Assembly: GCF_003385395.1 (NCBI RefSeq)
Contig: NZ_QNUG01000020.1
Coordinates: 1-63,462 of the forward strand
Direction of reading: 5' to 3'
Length of the DNA stretch: 63,462 nt
DNA from: Epilithonimonas hispanica
Lineage (GTDB): Bacteria > Bacteroidota > Bacteroidia > Flavobacteriales > Weeksellaceae
The notes under the pieces were generated by a model that worked only from the letters and a program-made list of their open reading frames with translations, was not told where the DNA came from and searched no databases. A program made the position numbers and the translations under genes. Shown piece after piece: positions 41,657-50,681 of this stretch (within the stretch, counting starts at the first letter, position 1; every line of letters begins with the position of its first letter).

Positions 41657-42874
41657 CTAGCGTAATAGGATTGGTAATTTTTCTTTTTTGAATTTCAGTT
41701 TCAGGTAATAATAATTTTCTTTGTTGCCATAAAAAACATAATCCAAATCAGAAATTGTTTTCAATCCAGATTTTGAAATCGTTCCTAACAAAGTTTCAAA
41801 CAGTTGACTGTTTTTCAGAAAGAAATAATTTCCAAAAAGATTTTGATTGGACTCAATTGGTTTTCTTAAAGATTTTATGATAATTTCATTTCCTTTTTGT
41901 TCTATTAGATTCGGTTGAAAAGGAATTGCTGTGAACTGATCGTCTGCATTAATCCATTTTTTATCTTGAAAATAAGACCAAACTTTTTCGGTTTCTGGAC
42001 TTTGAACATTAATCTTGTAACTTGGCTGTACCAACTTCTGATAACTGACTTTTTCCACTTCATTAAAATCATCATCATAAGCATAACTCACAATCTTGTC
42101 ATTAACAGATTCTAATTCTGAAATTGCACTAACAGAATTGATGTCAATCGAATCCCTTAGATTATCATTAAATAAATTTGAGACGATTTTAGCATTTTTG
42201 GAATCTAATTTCATCTTCAGAAATTGAGTTTGTCTGTCTAAATCCGAGATTTGTGAGGAAAAAACATCTTGAACGGATTTGGTTTTGATTTCGATATTGT
42301 CTTCATTCAGATAAATAGCAAACTTATGAATTTTAGATTTTGCAAAATAAGACACGCTCGCAACCGAATTATTAATCAACTGGTCAGCGTTTAATAGTTT
42401 ATTTTTAGAATTAAGAATCTGCTGAACTTTAGTCTCAAAATTCGGATTCGAAAACCCTACAACACATTTGAAAGCTTCAATTTTTATTGAAAAACTATCT
42501 TTCGTATAAATATTATTTTTTGAAATTTTGAAGCCTTTTTTTATCAAAAATTCAATCAAACTATTTTTGTCCTTAATCTCAAAAAAACTATACCATTCAG
42601 CAAAATTAGAATCTTTCAAATGGAAAATCTGGATATAATCCGGAATAACAAGTCCATTATTTTTTGATGCTATTTTTGAATCTCCAAACCAAATAAATGG
42701 ATTCTTTAAAAAAGTTAAAAAGTATTGTTGTTTTAATTCTTTAACATCAATTAAAACAACAGCATCTGCATTTTTCGGAATAGACTTCAATTCTTTATCC
42801 TTGTGAAACCACAGAAAAAAAAAGGTAATTCCGACAATTAAAATCAGTAAAAAAAAGATTGTTCTTTTCTTCAT
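41657..42874 (-). CDS. One-pass membrane protein of unknown function (IPKNA type, short)
   Basis: A 405-residue protein with one N-terminal membrane helix (about residues 5-23) and a large extracytoplasmic domain opening with SIPKNADAVVLIDVKELKQQ. That opening resembles the upstream neighbour (IPKNAFFYMEINSKQL), suggesting a shared domain akin to DUF4836/DUF3352-type envelope proteins; this is a weak assignment. No catalytic motif recognised. The ATG follows the preceding stop directly (TAAATG), so translation is probably coupled. Confidence 0.72.
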   Translation of the reverse strand: MKKRTIFFLLILIVGITFFFLWFHKDKELKSIPKNADAVVLIDVKELKQQYFLTFLKNPFIWFGDSKIASKNNGLVIPDYIQIFHLKDSNFAEWYSFFEIKDKNSLIEFLIKKGFKISKNNIYTKDSFSIKIEAFKCVVGFSNPNFETKVQQILNSKNKLLNADQLINNSVASVSYFAKSKIHKFAIYLNEDNIEIKTKSVQDVFSSQISDLDRQTQFLKMKLDSKNAKIVSNLFNDNLRDSIDINSVSAISELESVNDKIVSYAYDDDFNEVEKVSYQKLVQPSYKINVQSPETEKVWSYFQDKKWINADDQFTAIPFQPNLIEQKGNEIIIKSLRKPIESNQNLFGNYFFLKNSQLFETLLGTISKSGLKTISDLDYVFYGNKENYYYLKLKFKKEKLPILLR

Positions 42875-44926
42875 TTAAAATGAGGTTGGTTTCACTGGCT
42901 CCATTATTTTAATCAAATCATTACAAAGGTCAAAGAAATACATCAAGCTGTTTTCCGAGGAATTCGGCGTTGTATAATTGAATTCTGTTTCAATACTTTC
43001 GCCTTTCACATTGGTTTTAAAATCAAAGTCGCCCGCATTTTTCCTGAAAAGGTTAAGCGCTTTTTGTTCCGGCAAAGTTTTGAATTCTTTTTCCAACCCG
43101 TTCATCAATCTCTGCATATTGAAACTTCCCGACTGCGAATTTCTGGAAGCTTCTTTTGCCCATTTTTCAGAAATTCCGGATTGTTTTTTTGGAACTAAAT
43201 TTGCAAGAGAAGTTGTCAAGTAAACGATTCCGTCTTTTACCGTGAAGAACATTTGGTCCATATAACTGCTGTTTTTCGGGTCTTTTTTCAGGTAATAGAT
43301 TTCTCCATTTTTTCCAAATTTCTGCGCCAATTCTTTGTTAGAAGTCAACACATCAAAAATACGTTTCCAATAATCATCGTTATCCGTCGCAAAAGCAAAA
43401 GTGAAATCCGGAACTGCAACATCTTTGGTTTTTCTGATTTCTTTGCTGTTGAAGTTCTCATCAAACTCGTAATCTGTGTACTCTACTTTTTTAGTATTAA
43501 GTTCATTCAACACAAAAATTCCGTTTCCTGGAGCGATTTTGGAAATAGCTTTTTCATCCAGAACGATTTTTACCGTTTCGATAATTAATCCGATTTCTTT
43601 TTGATATTTTTCGTTGTCATTGCTACTTTCGAACAAGCTGTACAACATATCAAAATACTTGTATCCATCAACATTAATCGCATAATATCCAATGCTTTTA
43701 TCCGGAATCAAAGACATCAATTTCTTATCCTTTTTGCCTTGATAAACTGCCGAAATATTCTTCTGAGCTTCCTTATTTCTATGTTGATAATTGTTGACAA
43801 ATCTTAATTTATTCTTCTCAAAATAAACATTAAAAGTCGAATTGGAATTGTAAAGATTATCCAAAAGACTTCCGTAACTGTAGAGGCTCAACAACTTTTT
43901 ATAAGGTCCATTTTTGAAGACTTCTCCGTAATTCGTGTAGATGAAAATATCAGATTTGGGGTCTTGAAACGCAACCATTTCTTTTGGAACTTCTATCTCA
44001 ATATTGGCTTCGAAATGTTTATCAAATTCCCTTTCAGCAAAAGCTTTTATAATCTTAAAATTTTCAGCTTTTATAGAATCCATTTCTTTTTTGTAAGCCA
44101 AATCCTCCGCTTCTTCATCATATTCTTCCGTTGGTTTTGCAGAAGCAACTTCTTCGCTTTCAACAGCTTCTTCTGTTTTCGGTTGTGGCGGATATTGATG
44201 ATGTTTTTCGAGATACTTAATATCTTTTTGGAGACGTGCAATTTCTGCATTATGTTCCTTGATATCTTCTTTTTGATATTTAATTTCGTCCTTTAGGTAT
44301 TTGATTTCTTCTTTGTAATCAAACGGTTTTTCAACTTCCGTATAAGCCGAGTCTAGTTCAACAGCAGTCGAATCAGTTTTCATTGCAATTGAATCTATAA
44401 GCGCCGATGCTACACTATCCACAGCTTTATCATCATCAAAAAATTTTGGGTAAGATTTGGTATAACTTACGCCAGTAATAACCGCACGTTTGTCATTCCA
44501 AGCGACAAAAGTTTCGTCATTGAGATTGACATAAGAATACTTGTCTTTCTTCGTCACTTCCAATTCTTTTTTAGCAGAAACGTTGATGAATTCTAGAAAT
44601 TTCTTAGAATCCTGAAGAATAAAATGCGCTGTGTAAGCTTTCACAGAATCATTGAAATTAGAAAAATAATGGTATTGTTTCGCATCATTTTGGATTCCGA
44701 TGTTGGAGAAATCTTGCCAAGTTGGTTTCTCCTGATTGTTCTTATTCAAGTCTTGCAAAATCGGATTCAGTTTGTTCCAATTTACTTTTTCGTTGAGCTG
44801 TTTGGAATTGATTTCCATATAAAAAAACGCATTCTTGGGAATTTCCGTCTTGCTTTGAGAACTGGCAAAAAAGAAACCCAGCAAAAGGAAATATAGAATC
44901 TGAAATTGGTGTAAAACTGTTTTCAT
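42875..44926 (-). CDS. Secreted protein of unknown function (IPKNA type, long, with coiled coil)
   Basis: A 683-residue protein with a signal peptide (LLLGFFFASSQ) and an N-terminal domain starting IPKNAFFYMEINSKQLNEKV. A Lys/Glu-rich coiled coil follows at about 205-245 (EIKYQKEDIKEHNAEIARLQ), then an acidic linker and a second globular part. Possibly DUF4836-like; I cannot confirm. Found as the middle gene of a tightly packed set with a lipoprotein and a membrane-anchored relative, so the three may form an envelope complex. Confidence 0.75.
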   Translation of the reverse strand: MKTVLHQFQILYFLLLGFFFASSQSKTEIPKNAFFYMEINSKQLNEKVNWNKLNPILQDLNKNNQEKPTWQDFSNIGIQNDAKQYHYFSNFNDSVKAYTAHFILQDSKKFLEFINVSAKKELEVTKKDKYSYVNLNDETFVAWNDKRAVITGVSYTKSYPKFFDDDKAVDSVASALIDSIAMKTDSTAVELDSAYTEVEKPFDYKEEIKYLKDEIKYQKEDIKEHNAEIARLQKDIKYLEKHHQYPPQPKTEEAVESEEVASAKPTEEYDEEAEDLAYKKEMDSIKAENFKIIKAFAEREFDKHFEANIEIEVPKEMVAFQDPKSDIFIYTNYGEVFKNGPYKKLLSLYSYGSLLDNLYNSNSTFNVYFEKNKLRFVNNYQHRNKEAQKNISAVYQGKKDKKLMSLIPDKSIGYYAINVDGYKYFDMLYSLFESSNDNEKYQKEIGLIIETVKIVLDEKAISKIAPGNGIFVLNELNTKKVEYTDYEFDENFNSKEIRKTKDVAVPDFTFAFATDNDDYWKRIFDVLTSNKELAQKFGKNGEIYYLKKDPKNSSYMDQMFFTVKDGIVYLTTSLANLVPKKQSGISEKWAKEASRNSQSGSFNMQRLMNGLEKEFKTLPEQKALNLFRKNAGDFDFKTNVKGESIETEFNYTTPNSSENSLMYFFDLCNDLIKIMEPVKPTSF

Positions 44927-44935
44927 ATGTAGTTT

Positions 44936-45604
44936 TTATTGTAATGAAATGGTATTCTGAACCTGCTTTTTTTCAAGTACAAAATCCAAAATATTGCTAT
45001 TAATTTTTAAAGCTTTTTTATTCGGAGAAATGGCGTAAGTGTTATTAGTCTGAGACTTAATAACACTTTCAAATTGCAAAATAGATGTGTAAGTCGCATT
45101 ATTGAAAACCTCTTTATCCGTACTGCTGAGTTTGTTGTAATCGTTTTTGAAAGAATTAATCTTGTTTCTTATAAATGTTTTCTCAGCAACATTATTCTTA
45201 TATAATTGAGTTGGAATGGTTTTTCCAATCATATTTTTGGCTTTCAGTTTTTCTAAACCAGCATTGATATTTTCAATCTTTTTGAAATTACAGCTGAGCT
45301 TAATAATATAATTCTCAGCATCAAAAGACGTTTTCACTTGACTGATTCCCGGAACAGTTTTAAATATTTCCGAAGCTTCTTTCAGCTTACTTTCTATCTC
45401 CGATTTTTTAGGAACTTTTTTACCATTAATCGTTTCCATTTTTGAGATAGATTGCAATCGGGTTTTGCTTTTGCTCGCATTCAAAATGATGGAATATTCT
45501 CCGCTTCCATCAGCTTTCAGACTCATTTTATCAATGATATCAAAACAACTTGTCAAACTAATGAAAGTGATGAACAGAGCGAGATATTTAATCAGATTTT
45601 TCAC
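44936..45604 (-). CDS. Lipoprotein of unknown function
   Basis: A 222-residue lipoprotein: signal MKNLIKYLALFITFISLTSC with the lipobox cysteine at about residue 20. A beta-rich mature part with MSLKADGSGEYSIILNASKS follows, a pattern seen in lipoproteins with a conserved 'xxxDGSGxYxxxxD' start (LppM-like), then a charged helical part. The start is GTG, with a TATCTTTG box 22 bases upstream. First gene of the four-gene set; 9 bases precede the next ATG. Confidence 0.78.
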   Translation of the reverse strand: MKNLIKYLALFITFISLTSCFDIIDKMSLKADGSGEYSIILNASKSKTRLQSISKMETINGKKVPKKSEIESKLKEASEIFKTVPGISQVKTSFDAENYIIKLSCNFKKIENINAGLEKLKAKNMIGKTIPTQLYKNNVAEKTFIRNKINSFKNDYNKLSSTDKEVFNNATYTSILQFESVIKSQTNNTYAISPNKKALKINSNILDFVLEKKQVQNTISLQ

Positions 45605-45626
45605 AGGAATTGAAGTTGGTTGTTAA

Positions 45627-45634
45627 CAAAGATA
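45627..45634 (-). promoter_or_regulatory. Putative -7 box (TATCTTTG) of the four-gene envelope operon
   Basis: Exact TAnnTTTG match on the minus strand, 22 bases upstream of the GTG start. Confidence 0.55.
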
Positions 45635-45646
45635 ATCTTTATAATT

Positions 45647-46363
45647 TTAAATCCTTCCTTTTAAATAATCTTGTCGAAGTTCCTCGTCAAGTTTTTCTAT
45701 CGCATAACGGAGACAAGTTCTTGGCATTTCTTTGTAATAAAGATTGAGGAAATCTAATAATTCTTTTTCGTTCATTTTTCCCATTTCTCGAAGAAGCCAG
45801 CCGTTAGCTTTGTGCATCAAATCGTGTGGATGTTTCAGATTCTTGAGAGCGAAGTTTTTCGTTAATTCAAATTGTCCTTTTTTGATGTGATGCATTGTTC
45901 CGACAATCGCCATTCGCATTTCCCACATATTTTTGGAATCAGATAATTTTTCTAAGATTTTGGAATCTTGATTTTCAAAACAATATCGACCTAAAATTTT
46001 ATAACAGGATGTATCAACCAAATCCCAATTGTTGATATGTTTTGAATGCTTCAGATAAAAATCAATGATTTTTTTTTGTTCGATTTTATCTTTGGTTTTC
46101 TCAAATTTATAAACCAAAATCAACAAAGCCGTCAAACGATGTTCGTGAATTTTTGAAGACAACAATTCGCTAAGTTCTTCAAGAGAAATCTTATTGTAAA
46201 ATTCTTTCGCAACGCTTCTTTGGTCTGGAACAGTTACACCAATAAAAACATCGCCTTCGCCATATTCTCCTTTTCCCGTTTTGAAAAATTTGGGAAAGAA
46301 TTCCGCTTTTTCAGAAATAGAAAGGATTTCGAGAGCTTGTTTTATTTCTGATGAAAGAGACAT
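45647..46363 (-). CDS. AlkD-like DNA alkylation repair protein (HEAT-like)
   Basis: A 238-residue all-helical protein of the AlkC/AlkD HEAT-like glycosylase family. FFKTGKGEYGEGDVFIGVTV, then VPDQRSVAKEF, NNWDLVDTSCYKILGRY (Trp and Asp used by AlkD) and ANGWLLREMGK. It should remove alkylated purines. Directly abuts the CAT-type gene upstream, with no bases between stop and start. Confidence 0.9.
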   Translation of the reverse strand: MSLSSEIKQALEILSISEKAEFFPKFFKTGKGEYGEGDVFIGVTVPDQRSVAKEFYNKISLEELSELLSSKIHEHRLTALLILVYKFEKTKDKIEQKKIIDFYLKHSKHINNWDLVDTSCYKILGRYCFENQDSKILEKLSDSKNMWEMRMAIVGTMHHIKKGQFELTKNFALKNLKHPHDLMHKANGWLLREMGKMNEKELLDFLNLYYKEMPRTCLRYAIEKLDEELRQDYLKGRI

Positions 46364-46993
46364 TTATTTTAAATTTAACTGATTCTGAAATACTTCAAGA
46401 TATTGAGCCAAATGAAAACCATCCATCAAACCGTGATGTCCTTCTACAGAAACAGGCAACATTTTTCGACCGTTTTTCTCAGAAAATTTCCCAAAGACAA
46501 TTTTAGGAATTGATTCTTTTGGGTCGAAATTCGTCGGATGAAGCAAACCTGTAAAATGCGTCCAAGGCATTGTAGAATGTCGGATATGATTTGGTGGAAG
46601 TTCTTCGTTTCTGATTCTCAAACCAGAAGAGTTTTGAACTTCATCAATTTCTTTTTGCAAATTCTGGTTAAATATTTGAAAATCATCAGAATATTCGAAA
46701 TAAGAAAAGCCAAATGTTCCGTCATTTCTTGCAATTGTAGAACCAACGTGAACAATATCGAACGCTATAACCTCATCATTTACAATTCTATAACCAAATT
46801 CCTCAACCGAATTAACAGCTTTCATCGATTTATGAAGATAATGAGCGAAAAAAGATTCATTGCTTTCCTTAGCTAATTTGTAAGTTTCTGTACAATCAAC
46901 TTCGGTTACAATTCCGAAATAAGGACTTTTCATTCCGGAAAAAAATTCGAAATGTTCTTTTCTCTTCCAGTTTTTTATATCGATAACTTTCAT
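46364..46993 (-). CDS. Type A chloramphenicol O-acetyltransferase homologue
   Basis: A 209-residue member of the classical CAT family, homotrimeric acetyl-CoA:chloramphenicol transferases. The active-site motif HHGLMDG (186-192) fits HHxxxDG, and PWTHFTGLLHP matches the CAT core region near residues 143-153. The first strand IDIKNWKRKEHFEFF is typical. It abuts nhaP upstream and alkD-like downstream, so it is a chromosomal operon member, not a mobile cassette. Whether it confers resistance cannot be told from sequence. Confidence 0.9.
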   Translation of the reverse strand: MKVIDIKNWKRKEHFEFFSGMKSPYFGIVTEVDCTETYKLAKESNESFFAHYLHKSMKAVNSVEEFGYRIVNDEVIAFDIVHVGSTIARNDGTFGFSYFEYSDDFQIFNQNLQKEIDEVQNSSGLRIRNEELPPNHIRHSTMPWTHFTGLLHPTNFDPKESIPKIVFGKFSEKNGRKMLPVSVEGHHGLMDGFHLAQYLEVFQNQLNLK

Positions 46994-48277
46994 TTAATGA
47001 GTCTCTTCAAGCGTTTGTTCGATTATTTTTTCTTCGGTAGCAATTTTCTTCGGATTGGCAACTTTTGCAATCGTCAATCCTTGAACTATAATTGAAAATA
47101 CAACTACACAATAAGTAATGCTAATGATTATCTGACTGTATTCATTCACAGGAATTGACAAAGCCAAAGCAATCGAAACACCTCCTCGGATTCCCCCCCA
47201 AACCAGAACTTTCACCGTCTGCGGACTGAATCGATATTTGAAAGCCATAAATTTTGTCGGAACAAAAATCGCAACCCAACGTGCTAAAAGAACAATCAAA
47301 ATGCAAATTCCGCCTGCAACCAGATATTCATTTAAATCTTTGATTAACAGCAATTCAAAACCGATAAAAAGGAACAGAACAGCGTTCATAATTTCGTCAA
47401 TCAATTCCCAGAATTTAATCAAATAATCTTGCGTCTCAGATTTCATTTTGAAACTTTCACTGAAATTTCCCATAAATAATCCTGCCGCAACCATCGCCAA
47501 AGGTGCAGAAATGTGCATCTCGTGAGCAATCAAATAACCACCCATAACTACTGACAACGTGATTAATACGGAAATAATATAATCATCCACAACTCTCATT
47601 GCTCTTGATGCAGACAATCCTAAAAGAACTCCCAAAAGCAAACCTCCGCCAGCTTCTCTCAATAATAGAAGTCCAACATTTTCGACATTCAAATCGATTT
47701 CTTTTCCGATTGCTAATTGCAAAACAACTGTGAAAACAACAACAGCCATCCCATCATTGAAAAGTGATTCTCCGGCAACTTTGGTTTCTAAAGATTTTGA
47801 AACATTCGCCTGCTTCAAAATACTGAGAACCGCTACTGGGTCAGTAGGAGAAATCAATGCACCAAAAACTAGACAGTAGATAAATGGCATCTGAATACCA
47901 ACTAATGGTAATAGATAATAAGCTCCAAAAGCCACTGCAAAAGTTGAAATAATGACTCCAACCGTAGAAAATATCACAACTGGACCAAATTGCTCTTTTA
48001 AATCTTTGATATTAACGTGGATTCCTCCTGCAAATAATAAGAAATTCAACATTGCTCCCATCAGAACTTCGGTAAAGTCTAAGTTGTGGACGAGCTCAGT
48101 TAAATGAGTTGTAGTTTTCGGTAAGAAATTTTCGCCTGAAGCAACCAAAGTTACAGAAACGATAATTGCAATGACCATTATTCCGATTGTACTCGGTAAT
48201 TTGAGAACTCTGTAATTGATATATGCAAATAAAGACGCGAGAACGATTAAGACTGAGAATGAGTAATATAACTCCAT
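46994..48277 (-). CDS. NhaP-type Na+/H+ (CPA1) antiporter
   Basis: A 427-residue cation:proton antiporter with about 12 membrane helices. LISPTDPVAVLSILKQA and ESLFNDGMAVVVF contain the transport Asp residues (TDP and FND) of CPA1 exchangers. The ATG at 48277 (MELYYSFSVLIVL) starts at the first helix; a TTG 36 bases upstream would add a polar leader and is less likely. First gene of the nhaP-cat-alkD set. Confidence 0.93.
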   Translation of the reverse strand: MELYYSFSVLIVLASLFAYINYRVLKLPSTIGIMVIAIIVSVTLVASGENFLPKTTTHLTELVHNLDFTEVLMGAMLNFLLFAGGIHVNIKDLKEQFGPVVIFSTVGVIISTFAVAFGAYYLLPLVGIQMPFIYCLVFGALISPTDPVAVLSILKQANVSKSLETKVAGESLFNDGMAVVVFTVVLQLAIGKEIDLNVENVGLLLLREAGGGLLLGVLLGLSASRAMRVVDDYIISVLITLSVVMGGYLIAHEMHISAPLAMVAAGLFMGNFSESFKMKSETQDYLIKFWELIDEIMNAVLFLFIGFELLLIKDLNEYLVAGGICILIVLLARWVAIFVPTKFMAFKYRFSPQTVKVLVWGGIRGGVSIALALSIPVNEYSQIIISITYCVVVFSIIVQGLTIAKVANPKKIATEEKIIEQTLEETH

Positions 48278-48353
48278 TTTTGTTTTTGATATTGTTTTTG
48301 TTGATAGTTGCAAATTCTACAACATAATCAACTTATTTAATTAAGCTTACATT

Positions 48354-49568
48354 TTATTTTTCCTCTTCATCATCGAAATATTCAAACAACAAATCGTTGT
48401 AAGGGAAACGGGAAATATGAATCCTTAGAACCTCATCATAAATCAGTTTCTTCATTTCTGGAAAGTTTTCTTTAGTCAAAGCTGAGATGAAAACCGTTGG
48501 GAATTTGGACTTCGCCATCCACGTTTTTTTCCATTCATCTAGAGAAATATTTTTGTTTGAACCAGGCGTCAAATCATCTTCGTCTTTTTTCTCATAACTG
48601 AAATCATCAATCTTATTGAAAACCATAATCATCGGTTTACGATGCGCATCGATTTCCTGAAGGATTTCATTCACAGAATTAATATGGTCTTCAAAACTTT
48701 CGTGAGAAATATCAACAACGTGAATCAACAAATCTGCTTCACGCACCTCATCCAAAGTGGATTTGAAAGATTCTACTAATTGAGTCGGCAATTTTCTGAT
48801 AAATCCAACCGTATCCGTTAAAAGAAAAGGAAGATTCCCAATCACAACTTTTCTTACCGTTGTATCAAGCGTTGCAAATAGTTTATTTTCAGCAAAAACT
48901 TCAGATTTTGACAAAGCATTCATCAAGGTCGATTTTCCAACATTGGTGTAACCAACCAAAGCCGTTCTCACAGTTTTACCTCGGTTTTGTCTCTGAGTTC
49001 CCATCTGTTTATCGATGATTTTCAGTTTGTCTTTCAACAATGTGATTCGGTCACGGATAATCCTTCTATCGGTTTCGATTTCCGTTTCTCCGGGTCCACG
49101 CATCCCGATTCCCCCTTTTTGACGTTCAAGGTGAGTCCACATTCTTGTCAATCGAGGAAGAAGATATTGATATTGAGCTAATTCTACCTGAGTTCTTGCG
49201 TAAGAAGTCTGAGCTCTTTGTGCGAAAATGTCGAGAATCAAGTTGGTTCTGTCAAGGATTTTGACTTCCATTTCACGCTCCAGATTTTTCAATTGGGAAG
49301 GCGACAATTCGTCATCGAAAATAACCGTTCCGATATTATGTTCTTTTGCATAATCTCGGATTTCCTCCATTTTTCCTTTTCCTACAAATGTTTTGGAATC
49401 CGGTTGAGTCAATCTTTGGGTAAAACGTTTGGCAACTGTTGCTCCTGCTGTGAAGGCTAGAAACTCCAATTCGTCCATATATTCTATCAGTTTATCTTCG
49501 CTTTGATTTTGGGTAATTAAGCCCACCAAAACCGCTTGTTCATACTGATGTTCTTTTTTTTCTAACAT
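48354..49568 (-). CDS. hflX: GTPase HflX
   Basis: A 404-residue ribosome-splitting GTPase. The N-terminal HflX domain (about 1-190) includes GKGKMEEIRDYAKE, GTVIFDDELSPSQLKNLE, RTNLILDIFAQRAQT and the Gly-rich GGIGMRGPGETEIETDRR. The G domain has GYTNVGKSTLMNAL, DTVGFIRKLP and VFNKIDDF. It rescues stalled ribosomes under heat or antibiotic stress. Normal length; transcribed alone or with nhaP (76-base gap). Confidence 0.97.
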   Translation of the reverse strand: MLEKKEHQYEQAVLVGLITQNQSEDKLIEYMDELEFLAFTAGATVAKRFTQRLTQPDSKTFVGKGKMEEIRDYAKEHNIGTVIFDDELSPSQLKNLEREMEVKILDRTNLILDIFAQRAQTSYARTQVELAQYQYLLPRLTRMWTHLERQKGGIGMRGPGETEIETDRRIIRDRITLLKDKLKIIDKQMGTQRQNRGKTVRTALVGYTNVGKSTLMNALSKSEVFAENKLFATLDTTVRKVVIGNLPFLLTDTVGFIRKLPTQLVESFKSTLDEVREADLLIHVVDISHESFEDHINSVNEILQEIDAHRKPMIMVFNKIDDFSYEKKDEDDLTPGSNKNISLDEWKKTWMAKSKFPTVFISALTKENFPEMKKLIYDEVLRIHISRFPYNDLLFEYFDDEEEK

Positions 49569-49616
49569 TTAAAATTTATAATATTTCTGATTTTGACAAG
49601 GTACTATTTTTCGACA

Positions 49617-49643
49617 AAAAAACCAAAGGTATTCTTTGGTTTT
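49617..49643 (-). terminator. Terminator of the OsmC gene
   Basis: Perfect stem AAAACCAAAG / CTTTGGTTTT with a 5-base loop; a T run follows on the minus strand, about 40 bases after the stop. Confidence 0.8.
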
Positions 49644-49682
49644 ACAATTTCTGACTTTAATAAATCAGTAGTTCCAAGTGTT

Positions 49683-50096
49683 TTAATTGATAAGATTTGC
49701 CGTCAATGTTTTGTCAAAACTGAAAGCCTGACTTACTGGACAGTTTTCTTTAGCATCTTTAGCAATTTTTTGGAATTCTTCTTCTGAGATTCCGGGGATT
49801 TTGGCATTCAATGTCAATTCTGACAAAGTAATTTTCCCATCTACCAAACTGATTTTACAATCTGTTTCCAAAGTTTCAGGATTGTAGCCAGCCTCTGTCA
49901 ACAAAGCCGAAGTTTTCATTGTAAAACAACCTGCGTGAGCTGCTGCCAACAATTCTTCTGGATTAGTTCCAACTCCTTCCTCGAATCTGCTTTTGAAGGA
50001 ATATTGAGTTTCATTAAGCGTTGTACTCTGAGTCGTTAAAACTCCGCTTCCGTCTTTTACTGTTCCTTTCCAGACTGCTTTTGCACTTCTTTTCAT
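49683..50096 (-). CDS. OsmC family peroxiredoxin
   Basis: A 137-residue OsmC/Ohr family thiol peroxidase reducing organic hydroperoxides. The two catalytic cysteines lie in AAHAGCFTMKTSALL and LETDCKISL. NPEELLAAAHAGC is the usual active-site context, closer to OsmC (YciT-like) than to Ohr. Monocistronic, with a terminator. Confidence 0.95.
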   Translation of the reverse strand: MKRSAKAVWKGTVKDGSGVLTTQSTTLNETQYSFKSRFEEGVGTNPEELLAAAHAGCFTMKTSALLTEAGYNPETLETDCKISLVDGKITLSELTLNAKIPGISEEEFQKIAKDAKENCPVSQAFSFDKTLTANLIN

Positions 50097-50156
50097 AATT
50101 AATTTTATTTTGGATTTATATTGTTTGAATCTTTTTACTTTTCTCTTGTTTCTTTA

Positions 50157-50594
50157 TCAATCCCAATCTGCAGCAACAAACTTCATCGTTGATTTTCCGT
50201 CTGTTAAAGTTAAGAAATGTCCTTCGATTTTGTATTGATTCATTGTTGGTAATTCTTTTCCAAATAATTCTTCCAACTTCATTCTTCCGTCACAATACAT
50301 CATTGTTGAACCAACGCCAGAAAATTTTGCTTTTCCTTTATCAAATTCGGCTGTGAAAAACATTCCGTTACAACCCATTTTTGCACCAAATCTACTAGGA
50401 GCTTCCGCATTTTTGGTCAAATCCATATAAGTTTCCAGTTTAGTCAGCTCTTGTTTTGTAAAATCTTTATATTCAAAAAGCATCCATTTTCTGTGAATAT
50501 TTTGTTCCGTTGAAGTCATAGTTTTATTGGCTTTGCAGGAAAAAATTAAAAACATTGTCATTAATAAAATCCCAATCACTCTGATATTTTTCAT
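50157..50594 (-). CDS. META/HslJ-like domain lipoprotein
   Basis: A 145-residue lipoprotein: MKNIRVIGILLMTMFLIFSC with the lipobox, then a compact beta domain with GAKMGCNGMFFTAEF and TMMYCDGRMKLEELFGKELP, the cysteine-bearing pattern of META/HslJ domains. The ATG at 50594 gives a normal signal peptide; a TTG six codons upstream is less likely. Function unknown, linked elsewhere to envelope and antibiotic stress. Confidence 0.85.
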   Translation of the reverse strand: MKNIRVIGILLMTMFLIFSCKANKTMTSTEQNIHRKWMLFEYKDFTKQELTKLETYMDLTKNAEAPSRFGAKMGCNGMFFTAEFDKGKAKFSGVGSTMMYCDGRMKLEELFGKELPTMNQYKIEGHFLTLTDGKSTMKFVAADWD

Positions 50595-50681
50595 TACTAA
50601 ATTTTTACTCAATCTCTTAGCTAAATTCGTACCACTTAGATTTAAAATAATGATTAAATTAGCCCATTAAAATAATTCTCT

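Noticed and set aside
46364-46993. Mobile antibiotic-resistance cassette around the CAT-type gene
   Set aside because: No inverted repeats, transposase or integron site; gene abuts housekeeping-type neighbours with similar base composition.
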